Source of the DNA: Prostheceraeus crozeri
Lineage: Eukaryota; Platyhelminthes; Polycladida; Euryleptidae
Length of the DNA: 64,000 nt
Direction of reading: 5' to 3'
Assembly: GCA_907163375.1 (NCBI GenBank)
Contig: CAJQUW010004454.1
Coordinates: 62,001 to 126,000 of the forward strand
In this document: in pieces, positions 57,501 to 64,000 of the stretch
Position numbering within the stretch: position 1 is the first letter of the stretch
Layout: each line of letters opens with the position of its first letter
Position numbers and translations under genes: made by a program
The notes under the pieces: generated by a model
What the model saw: only the letters and a program-made list of their open reading frames with translations
What the model was told of the DNA's origin: nothing
Database searches by the model: none

Positions 57501-60446
57501 TTGCGTATTCAGTGACTACCAAAATTTCAGCGGAAATGATTCTAGTGTGTTTGTTCTTGTGTTTTTTTGTTCTTGTCTGTTTGTTTTTCCCATCACGTGA
57601 AATGTATCCTTATTTGCATCGGAAGTTAGATAGCATAGTTTCAATTTGATTGCATCTTTTTGATAAGTAATATCCCTCCTTTGATGCACTGATAAGAGCA
57701 GCTGGATTGAGATGTGATATCAATGCTGCCTACTCTGTTTTCTTTTCCAGTGTTATATAATAGTGATTTAGATTTTGAGTGTCTTTAACATAAGTCTGAT
57801 GACTTTCAATTTTCTAATGATGATCATCCATATCCATATTTAAACTTAATCTAGTGTAGGCCTATTGTTGTGCGTGTGACGAGGTCTGTGAGACGAATAA
57901 ACATGTGTAATTGGAGCACTGGATTATAGTATGCACGCATTAATGATAGCAGTAATAAGGGTTGTTTCATTAACTCAACGGGAGTTGAAGATTCAAGAAC
58001 ATCGCTTGCCCATAAGTCCATCCCATCAAATTAGTATGATTTCTCCATTGATAAAGATTACTGCTAGTGGTCGAAAATATCCATAGAATGATCAAGCATT
58101 TTGAATAAATTTGAATATATGCATGTACATCAAGGTACCCGTCCCCTCCCCCTCCAATGATTCACATTGAAGCAATGTTTTCTAGGCCTTTCAATGCAAC
58201 TTCCTCAAGAGTAAATAGGGCCCAGTCTTCACATGAACTTTTGAAAATTATCATTGCTACCTAGCGTGTTGTTGACGCGTTGTAATTCTTGAACTTTTTT
58301 GTGCACCCGAACCTTTCTTCCGTTTGCGTTGAATCTAAACCATGGACAATAATAGTTCCCCTATGATTAAAACTTCTGACTTCATTAATGCAACTGAGAG
58401 TATCGTGGAGTCTATGCTTTTGCACCGCTAGACTGCATTATTAACGTTCATGCAAATGGAGGAAAGGCTCGCAAACATTGTATACTCGTGTGTACATACC
58501 ATGCGTATCAAACTTGTTTGTTTGTTTTATAGTTTTTTGCCCTTATTTCGAAGATTTTATGAAATCATTCGTTGTTTTCATTCCCCATTGGGTTGCATGC
58601 AGTGTTCGGGTCAGCTGCGAAAATCTAGCTATGAAAGTTGGCAATGTAGGGCTGCGAAAATTTGATAGGCATGCGAAAAAAATCGCAGGCCCGACCACTG
58701 GTTGCATGTACACTAAATTAGTGAATACATACATGTTCATTTGTATAGATAAGTTGCGAAGTGAAATATGATGACCAACTGTAGCCTGCGATATTTTTCA
58801 TGTCCTGCGATAATATTGCTGAAGTCATGCGTAGGAACACTGTTCTCCACGTAACTCGTGCATGAGATTGAAGATAAATTACCTTTCAAATGACAGCCTA
58901 AATCGTCGGCGCGTAGATCATTTGAAAGGTAATATATGCATTGTTACTGAACCTAAAATCTATGACATCAAAATTCCAAGATTTTGATCTGCAAAAGATT
59001 CAAATCTGTGATCATTTTCTACATAGCCCATGCAGATCAGAACATTGAAGAATGTAAAAACTTGAGATATCCAAGATTCCAATTTGTGAAGCATGGGAAT
59101 CATTTCAATGTTATTTTCACTGGGAATGCGAAGATGGACGGTGAAATGCTCCTACCTCAATGGTATTACACAGCAAATTAGACGGCCTTAATCATGGCAA
59201 TTAAGGCTGTCTAGTTTGGATTTAGAGATAAATGAACGGCTTTCATAGAAAAATCACAGGTGAAATATCGGCTGACAGACCTACTTACTCAGTAACAATG
59301 CTTGATCATGGCATTCCAAGTCCGCGGGCCACTTTGGATAAGACAATCGGTGGCGGACCACGCGTTACCCAGCACTGGAATAGGTTAATCATAGAATAGC
59401 AAAGAATTATTCATGACTGCTGAGTGGATGTAGAATTTCTGTCATTCCACTCTATCAATGTTTCTCTTGCAGTATTATGCACGTTTCTTGGGCAAGCGGT
59501 TGATTCATTCCTTATCCCATTCGATGGATGCAGAGGAGACAATGATCAATCGGTTGAAAGTGAGTTTTGATTTCCAAGTGAGGGGAATGTTTGAATTAAT
59601 GACTTCCATTTTTCGTTCATTAGGCAGCCTGCGGTTACGAATTCACCAATAAATTGCATCGAATGTTCGTTGATATTCAATGTGGGCACGATCTCCATCG
59701 TAATTTCGACGAATTTCTTCGAGAAAATGAATCCACCTATCCGCGAGCTACCTCAATGTCTCAGGGATTCTCCATACAGGTAAGTGGTTGGAATGCAGAC
59801 ATTGGAAGCTAAATTCTACAACTCGATCATTTATTACAGTATATTTTTCACACTACTTATTTTAAATTATTAAGTAGTTATTTTGATGATTATTTATATG
59901 AAAGAATTTATTTTGACTGTCTTCCACAGTGGGCCACTGTCTATATTTCAGGTCTTAACTCAAGGTTCCTGGCCTATTACTCACACCGCAATTGACTTCA
60001 GTCATCCGCCTGATTTGGAAGCCGTGTTACAAGCATTCGAAGCGTTTTATATGATGAAATTCAATGGACGCAAGTTGACTTGGACACACGTTCATTCGTC
60101 AGCAGATATCAAATGTCTTTGCTTCGACCGTGCCTACGTCGTCAATGTGCCCAACTTTGCCGCTGCGGTCCTCCTGCAATTCGATCGATTCGAAACTGAT
60201 ACTCTGCCCTGGTCGTCTCTCCTGCAGCACACGTTGCTGCCGAAACGAGAATTATTCCGTGTGATGCAATCTCTAGTGGATAGCAAGCTGATAATTGTGA
60301 AATTCTCCGTCAATGACGACTCGAATCTCGACATGGTCGATCAAATGGCCAAATACGAAATAGCAGAATTCTGTGTCAATCGACAGTTCACCAGCCGGAG
60401 GTTAAAGTTGAAAGTGACGTACGCGCAGGGGAAGGAGGGCCCTCAG
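39115..60446 (+). CDS. cul2: Cullin-2, eight of its exons; 3' end outside window
   Basis: Eight exons join in phase: 39115-39540, 44296-44589, 44648-44810, 47893-48098, 51263-51511, 59473-59559, 59624-59779 and 59952-60446, about 692 residues. CUL2 is the elongated scaffold of nuclear/cytoplasmic CRL2 ubiquitin ligases. Its N-terminal repeats bind Elongin C and a VHL-box receptor; its C-terminal half binds RBX1. Family-specific matches are the MSLKP start, YSLCVATPEPLCKRLYQEIK, IDDKDVFQRYYARFLGKRLI, KAACGYEFTNKLHRM and SWPIT...FNGRKLTWTH. These agree with CUL2 and not with CUL5 or other cullins. The winged-helix domain with the NEDD8-acceptor lysine (about 80 residues in vertebrate CUL2) is missing and should lie past 64000. 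All eight 5' splice sites are GT and all acceptors AG. Intron phases are 0 except one phase-1 intron after 44810. TEs sit in all five introns longer than 900 bp. Confidence 0.95.
39689..41240 (-). mobile_element. Penelope-like retroelement fragment
   Basis: It lies on the minus strand in the first coding intron of CUL2. From 41240 downward, frames give DLITNLRDISCDDNC, then VVSLYPNIPIDNALEVIDNF (the SLYTNIP landmark of Penelope RTs), KFDDKIYNF, and HFIMEVPNKVLDYLDRSI. The thumb region follows (YKHYSITSRNSLHKSSHRA; IPFVNDKLNREINSFITKCDLNI). The last part (40117-39689) reads DDFSALSVHVWSDCGCS and EVKILKC...CEARLI, the end of a GIY-YIG endonuclease. Stops and frameshifts occur throughout, and the RT YVDD box is not intact. 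The RT then GIY-YIG order is as in canonical Penelope elements. The 5' part is absent. Confidence 0.8.
41241..44295. other. Remainder of the CUL2 intron
   Basis: No exon or identifiable element. Open frames at 42211-42471 (plus) and 43508-43765 (minus) have no recognisable domain. Confidence 0.5.
44296..44589 (+). CDS. cul2: cul2 coding exon 2
   Basis: Acceptor TATTTCAG ends at 44295, donor AAA|GTAAGT follows 44589; 98 codons, phase 0 at both sides. It encodes LAMELWMDMTRSIK through ESNCSVYMQK, matching the second cullin-repeat segment (LALDMWRKLM...ESNCSQYMEK in vertebrate CUL2). Confidence 0.95.
44648..44810 (+). CDS. cul2: cul2 coding exon 3
   Basis: A very short 58-bp intron separates it from the previous exon. 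Acceptor CCTATTTCAG, donor GAGG|GTGAGT, ending in phase 1. It encodes VLQIMNSEQLRCDKFLDSSS through AIVREESSE. The reading frame stays open past the donor to 44827 by chance. Confidence 0.93.
44811..47310. other. CUL2 intron, nothing recognised
   Basis: Frames at 45474-45725, 45825-46031, 46442-46624 and 46735-46923 have no recognisable domain. No element ends were found before the GC-richer segment at about 47311. Confidence 0.5.
47311..47660 (+). mobile_element. SINE or LINE 3' fragment
   Basis: A GC-richer block sits in an AT-rich intron. It contains CCCACTAGGTGGGGTCGGCG, then CGTCCAACCCTACGAAGTGG and AAAAGGGACGTTAAACGC, and ends in an ATAAGTATAAGTAAGTAAG tail. The GTCCAACCC...GGACGTTAAAC ending followed by short tandem repeats is widespread in invertebrate SINEs and the LINE tails they share. 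Element limits are approximate. Confidence 0.5.
47893..48098 (+). CDS. cul2: cul2 coding exon 4
   Basis: Acceptor GAATTTTAG ends at 47892. The first two bases complete an Asp codon, then LANMYALTIEVCKHGHLL, matching the MANMY landmark of CUL2. It ends YADLIQAVFR at CGA|GTAAGT, phase 0. Confidence 0.93.
48484..50781. mobile_element. Non-autonomous hAT element
   Basis: CAGGGCTGTAGAGCCGGAGC at the left and GGCTCCACAGCCCTG at the right form hAT-type ends. They are flanked by 8-bp copies CTATAAAG (48476-48483) and CTGTAAAG (50782-50789), matching at 7 of 8. GGAGCCGG/CCGGCTCC words recur in the outer 100-200 bp of both ends, forming subterminal repeats. No transposase frame is recognised in the 2298 bp. 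It lies in the CUL2 intron between 48098 and 51263 and carries a nested MITE. Confidence 0.88.
49051..49480. mobile_element. Nested MITE, Harbinger-like
   Basis: GGCTCTTGTGCAATCC from 49051 and its counterpart GGACTGCACAAGAGCC ending at 49480 form inverted ends. They continue through C-rich/G-rich tracts to about 35 bp. GTA flanks both sides (49048-49050 and 49481-49483), a 3-bp duplication as in PIF/Harbinger elements. It is inserted inside the hAT element, so it is younger. It has no coding capacity. Confidence 0.7.
51263..51511 (+). CDS. cul2: cul2 coding exon 5
   Basis: Acceptor CTTTCAG, donor AGA|GTAAGC; 83 codons. It encodes NDPQFKRALDKAYNRVVN, then LLSRYCDSLLKKSSK and FRYIDDKDVFQR, the start of the cullin homology domain. 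The SGTGSASNNRMN insert is longer than in vertebrate CUL2. Confidence 0.95.
51544..51609. repeat. hAT-like terminus with 14-bp hairpin
   Basis: CAGAGTTCTTGCCAGGAGGG at 51544 resembles a hAT left end. Directly inside, GGAAGCGGAAGCGG (51565-51578) pairs perfectly with CCGCTTCCGCTTCC (51596-51609). No right end was found. It begins 32 bases after a CUL2 exon donor. Confidence 0.5.
52430..52771 (+). pseudogene. LINE reverse transcriptase C-terminal fragment
   Basis: Two overlapping frames are needed. The first (from 52438) reads WDVASLSLLYRYCFGRSSSAVNECVP. The second (from 52544) reads SLERACSVSRSKSYFVRT, then AQLWNQLPQTSFPDQYNLDR and FKRRANRSLMG. This is the conserved tail of many jockey/CR1-like LINE pol proteins (RRDVASLSLFYRY...F..RTSxLWNSLP...FP..Y....FK..V...L). 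The frameshift near 52540 and the missing upstream RT show a 5'-truncated dead copy. An AT-rich tail follows. Confidence 0.8.
53537..58842 (+). mobile_element. Full-length hAT transposon
   Basis: The ends CAGTGTTCCTAC (53537-53548) and GTAGGAACACTG (58831-58842) are perfect inverted repeats. They are flanked by 8-bp TTCTCTAC (53529-53536) and TTCTCCAC (58843-58850), matching at 7 of 8. CCTGCGATAT-like words repeat several times just inside each end (53550-53640 and about 58785-58820), as expected for subterminal binding sites. The interior carries one transposase frame. At 5306 bp it is long for the superfamily. It sits in the 8-kb CUL2 intron and accounts for most of it. Confidence 0.93.
55149..57515 (+). 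pseudogene. hAT transposase with two nonsense codons
   Basis: One reading frame runs from the ATG at 55149 to a stop at 57513-57515, interrupted only by TAG (55458-55460) and TGA (56736-56738); all three pieces share the same frame. The order is: BED-type zinc finger (FHCAVC...QHALTKSH); SFDES, where the first catalytic Asp is expected; GGCVLHIVANANRKA, with the CxxH and second-Asp region; TRWLSLHPSLERIEEQW; and the hAT dimerisation domain (HGNADIERMFSKVSDI...KRNRLSDDTKISLTLVK). About 140 further residues are extremely rich in Lys, Glu and Ala and likely coiled-coil, an unusual extension. An acceptor-like TTTGTTTCAG (55118-55127) suggests a 5' exon may exist. Confidence 0.9.
58878..58933. repeat. 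Perfect 16-bp inverted repeat
   Basis: ATTACCTTTCAAATGA (58878-58893) and TCATTTGAAAGGTAAT (58918-58933) are separated by 24 bases that include GTCGGCGCG. It lies 28 bases beyond the hAT duplication, so it belongs to the intron rather than to that element. Confidence 0.8.
59179..59213. repeat. Short palindrome
   Basis: TAGACGGCCTTAAT (59179-59192) and ATTAAGGCTGTCTA (59200-59213) are complementary with one mismatch across a 7-base loop. Confidence 0.75.
59312..59377. mobile_element. Solo hAT-like right terminus
   Basis: TCCGCGGGCCACTTTGGATA and GGCGGACCACGCG precede a terminal CCAGCACTG ending at 59377. GCGGACCACTTTGG-like text followed by an inverted CAGTG end is typical of Charlie-type hAT elements. 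No left end or duplication was found. Confidence 0.45.
59473..59559 (+). CDS. cul2: cul2 coding exon 6
   Basis: Acceptor CTCTTGCAG, donor AAA|GTGAGT; 29 codons, YYARFLGKRLIHSLSHSMDA and onward to NRLK. It lies 8 kb from the previous exon because of the hAT and LINE insertions. This is the conserved FYAxxLxKRLI landmark of the cullin homology domain. Confidence 0.95.
59624..59779 (+). CDS. cul2: cul2 coding exon 7
   Basis: A 64-bp intron precedes it. Acceptor GTTCATTAG, donor CAG|GTAAGT; 52 codons, AACGYEFTNKLHRMFVDIQ to FSIQ. Two residues present in vertebrate CUL2 at the next junction (FQIYVLQ) seem to be absent here. Confidence 0.95.
59952..60446 (+). CDS. cul2: cul2 coding exon 8 (last in window)
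   Basis: Acceptor CTATATTTCAG, donor CAG|GTAAGA; 165 codons. It contains VLTQGSWPIT, FNGRKLTWTH and the beta-sheet/winged-helix region contacting RBX1 (YVVNVPNFAAAVLLQF...LFRVMQSLVDSKLI), ending QGKEGPQ. It is longer than the vertebrate counterpart, with an extra acidic loop around DDSNLDMVDQMAKYE. No following exon is found up to 64000. Confidence 0.95.
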
Positions 60447-60509
60447 GTAAGAATGACTCTATGAAGACTAAAGTCTGACTGCTGTTCATGAAGCTTCCTT
60501 GGTCATTAG

Positions 60510-61469
60510 CCCTTTGAACCCTGAGCCATTCCCACGCCTGTTCCTGAGCCGTTTTCGTGGTTTTTGCGCGCGTTTGTTTTTTGAGAATATTGCAACTTTA
60601 CGGGCGTCGACATAGATATTTTAATTCGTGATTTCAATTTCCGACTCTCCAAGCTTGTAGAAAAATGTAATTGCTGTTGAACTAGTGACCCAGTTTCAAG
60701 ATCACACGATCCAAGATGGTCTACTATTCCCAAATATGAAAGTTTTGAGGACGTAACATATGTTTCTTTTCTTTGGCAAGGCAGTTTTGGCGAACTAGAA
60801 TTTGAAAAAAATCGACATTTATCCCTCTATTACATTTGAGGTAAAAACAAGATGTATTTTCTAAAAATATTTTCTAATAATGAACAAAAATTGCTAAAAA
60901 TAACTATTCAGAGAAGTCTAACTTTGTGTGGAATGCTTCAAAGCAAATTCTATCCAGGTGAAGTGCTGGTTTTCCCGTGTGGGTTCTGAGGCCACGTGCA
61001 TAACAAACTCTGCATGGTTTGGTCTGCCTTCTCAGTCCACTAGGGGCCATTGGAAGAAAGCCTCCATAGTGCCTGCCACTGAGACGATGAATAGTTATCT
61101 CACGCAACACCGGACGATTGAGGTCAGGTAGACATCAATGATGTCATGAAGGAAAGACAGGAATCGCGAATTTCCATCAACTTCAGCCTTGTATAGCTTC
61201 GAAGCATTCAAAACACAAAGTATGAAGAGCCTGACAGCCACAGTATGTTAGCTCTACCTCTTCTCTCGAGATTCTGGACGCACAACGTGTTTTGCCGCTT
61301 GTTAGGTGGCAGAATTTTCATTCTTTCAACAAAGGGTCACTACAGATAAATCAGTTGGCTTTGAATTGCTGAGAAAACGAATAAAAATTGCATACCGTAT
61401 GCAATACGGTATACGGAACCTGATGTGGGATAACATACCGTATAGTGTACGGTATACGGGCTCAAAGGG
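60510..61469. mobile_element. piggyBac deletion derivative
   Basis: CCCTTTGAACCCTGAGCC at the left and GGGCTCAAAGGG at the right are inverted ends. The right flank is TTAA (61470-61473); the left is TTAG (60506-60509), one base from the expected TTAA. ACGGTATAC and GTATACCG-type palindromes fill the right subterminal region (61395-61460). A short transposase remnant lies inside. The element begins 63 bases after a CUL2 exon donor. Confidence 0.8.
60904..61110 (-). pseudogene. piggyBac transposase C-terminal zinc region
   Basis: The minus-strand frame ends RRQTKPCRVCYARGLRTHTG, then KPALHLDRICFEAFHTKLDF. This has the order of piggyBac C-terminal cysteine-rich domains (RRCxVCYxxGxR...KPALC...CFxxYHT). 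One expected CxxC pair in the middle is missing, and everything upstream has been lost. It is a remnant that identifies the parent family of the surrounding 960-bp element. Confidence 0.7.
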
Positions 61470-61473
61470 TTAA

Positions 61474-64000
61474 CTTACTCGTAATTTTCTTCTGAGTTGA
61501 ATGTTTTAATATTTTTGTCTGAAACCTTTCATTCTATTTGATATAAATTGGGCTTCATACTACTGAAATATTAAAATCGGTAGTATTATCTGAATAGTGT
61601 AAACCAAGGAGATCTAGATTGCTACAGGAAGCGAAACTCATTTTCACTGTTTACATAAGTCGGCGGAAGACCCTATTTTGCGCATTTTTGGATGTTGTTC
61701 AAAAAGCATTAAAGCTAGGACGCTAATTTTTTGAGATATGTGATAATGACGTATCTTTGATATCCAGATCAAATTTCATCACATTTGGTGTACGGGAACA
61801 TCAAAAATGTGACCTTTAGTTAATCTGTAGTATTGTCTGGATAGTTTCAACACTGGAGTAATTTACGAAAGTTGATCTAATATTTTCTAGACCTTGGAAA
61901 CATCATATTCGTAAAATTGTGAAATAATTCGTAAAATAAAAATTTCCTCTGCTAACAGTTTTGAGTTAGCACTCTACTGTATACTTAAGCCGATAATAAA
62001 ATATTTGAAATAAAACTTCGTTGTCGATGAAGAGGACATGAGCTATAGTGTAAGCAATATCCAATCAAGAAATTCGTATTTGTTTTAAACAGTACAATCC
62101 CAACCAAAGAGAAAGATCTTTTATATGATGTCTTTTATCTTATCTTTGCTTCTAATTCTGTTGATTGATTGTAAATGAATGATTAATTATCGCATGTATG
62201 TAGAGCTGACAAAAAGCTCATCATCTGTAATAAATTGAAATTCTGAAATACTGCGGAGCTACGTAGTGCCTCATTTATTTGATCGTAATGTGCAAACACC
62301 TTAAAATGCAATATAGGCTAATTTGGTTGAAAACTTTCTTAAAATCATTGAGTCTAGTGGCAGTGATTTTTTATAATAATAACTGCCTTGGACTTCTACC
62401 TAGCCAGAAGTGTGGCACAAAGAACCATGTAATTAATATTGTGAAGCTGACAAATGGAGAATTATAGATGAATGAAGGTCTTTTCCAAAGAATTTATATC
62501 ACTTGGTTTGTTGAAATGACTGCATACTTCTAATATTTACAGAAATACGATTCTGATTAACATCAGACAATAGTTTGACATGCGTGCATATTGACATCGC
62601 TAATAAAAATTCCAAGAAGTCATAAAAGTGTTACAAATGCATGTTTGTTAATGCTTAAGACACGAATCATGGTGACTGCGCCTCAATTGAACATCCATTC
62701 TCTCAATGAATGAGAAATTTTCCGTAGCCGCTAAATCAGCTGTATTTAATGTTCGATGCCACGTGAGTTGTAATAATACTTGTGAATTGAGATAACTTTG
62801 AATCTTCCATGTACAAACTTAGAACGAGGAATGAAACCGAAGTGCAAGGATAACAGGTTGAGGTTGCAAATGATATAAACATACATCTGTAAATAGCCAT
62901 GAATGGCTTGCAATAACCTGTTTCCGACTGTCTCTTTCTAGAGTGTAACATTGCCGCTCGTACATATGCAAGGAACCTATCACCTTGTTTGTATTTGATT
63001 GAATCTTGACGTTTTTTGCGGCAGTGGAAAAACTTCACTGGTTGTCCTGCCAATCAGCATTTATAGATAAATTTCATTTGATCATTAGATAGATGTCCCC
63101 ATATTGGCACTCTCCAATTTCTATAACGCAGTAATATCCTTCTGTGACCCGATGACGACGATTAGTGCGAGTCTCCGCACTTTAGAGCGATATTTTGCAA
63201 TTTACAAGATAAATGTTACTGGAATGATCTATACAGCTCATTTACTTGTGTGATCAGTCCTGCACTATTCCGCATAATGTCATGAACTGACTGTATGTGA
63301 TACCATAAACAATCTATTGTGCGACCAGTAACAGAATATTGTAGAGTTCTATTCTACCTCCCTCATTAGGTTTTGAATGTAATCTGCTGTTCCGACACAG
63401 TCCTGAAGCCCCAATAAGTTGAGAGTCAATTGATGAAGGCCTATTTTGACGAGCTGTAAGAGTAAATTGAGTTTTGGACTAAAATCTAGACAGAAACATA
63501 GGTTTTAGATGAACCTCCTGTTATTTAAATTGTTCGGACATTCCTTGGGACAGTTTGACCGAAACCGAGTGTCAGGACCATTTTAACTAGAAACTTGCTC
63601 AATTTCGGCCCTTAAATTACCGAATCTTATGTCAACTAGAAAAGTTTCATCAAAATTAAGGTATTCCGGAAATTTTGCCTTCCCGTATTCGTAGTTCTAT
63701 GCGTGGAAGAGTTTCTACAAATAATGCTCAAGGTCCGAATAGCGAAATTTTGTTGCTCTATTTAATCAGCTTCTATTAGCACTGGAGTTAGAATCTTCGT
63801 CCAAATAATGCAGTCGTCTAGTGAACATATTAGATGACTTTCGCTCTCAACTATCCCTATAATGTTGGATCTGCTGATCATTGATGATCAACATCACTAT
63901 TCGTTAGCTCATTGGTGTAATTTTTGACTATCAATTTCTTAAAAGTACTTTGTGGTCATTGATCTGCCCCATCGCGCAGTCTTCCTTTCGGCTATCTGTT
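61474..64000. other. CUL2 intron to window edge
   Basis: Frames at 62279-62467 and 62736-63053 (minus) have no recognisable domain. I searched all frames by eye for the cullin neddylation domain (IVRIMK-like and terminal YxYxA-like motifs) and found none, so the last CUL2 exon or exons lie to the right. Confidence 0.6.

Noticed and set aside
39115..60446. CUL5 as the identity of the cullin
   Set aside because: FEDKWD at the N-terminus suits CUL5, but MSLKP, ATPEPL, MANMY-like, YYARxLxKRLIHxLSxSMD and KxACGYEFTxKLHRM are CUL2-specific.

Overview
The window is animal genomic DNA: AT-rich, gene-poor, with spliced coding sequence flanked by GT..AG introns and a dense load of eukaryotic transposable elements. 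The frequent short words tacatgta and taggcctac, and the mix of Copia, Penelope, pogo, piggyBac and hAT elements, suit a marine or other invertebrate. I cannot name the lineage from sequence alone.

Only one host gene is securely recognised. Eight coding exons on the + strand between 39102 and 60446 encode most of cullin-2 (CUL2), the scaffold of the Elongin B/C-CUL2-RBX ubiquitin ligases. They join in phase into about 692 residues, from the start methionine through the RBX-binding cullin homology region. The last exon or exons, carrying the neddylation domain, lie beyond the right edge. A second, broken host-like exon on the minus strand (20562-21418) resembles DUF4806 proteins and carries one in-frame stop.

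The left 35 kb is mostly non-coding and full of DNA transposons and repeats. It holds a TTAA-flanked piggyBac derivative (1745-3562) and a TA-flanked pogo/Jerky-like element with a decayed transposase (3802-6786). Two copies of one 1-kb TA-flanked non-autonomous element lie in opposite orientation (8734-9753 and 16855-17849). There are several tandem or foldback repeats, a nearly perfect inverted repeat with about 295-bp arms (25232-25842), and a second GGGT-ended TA-flanked element (25925-28864). A fairly young but defective Ty1/Copia retrotransposon lies on the minus strand (30197-34902), with 185-bp LTRs differing at 4 sites.

The CUL2 introns have taken repeated insertions. Intron after 39540: a Penelope-like element with RT and GIY-YIG remnants. 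Intron after 44810: a SINE or LINE 3' fragment. Intron after 48098: a 2.3-kb hAT with a Harbinger-like MITE nested in it. Intron after 51511: a LINE 3' end and a full-length 5.3-kb hAT whose transposase is interrupted only by two nonsense codons. Intron after 60446: a piggyBac deletion derivative.

I found no wholly new gene system. The observations most worth a second look are the 295-bp-arm inverted repeat (a possible hairpin-RNA locus), the near-intact hAT with a long charged C-terminal tail, the paired MITEs, and the subterminal repeat architectures.
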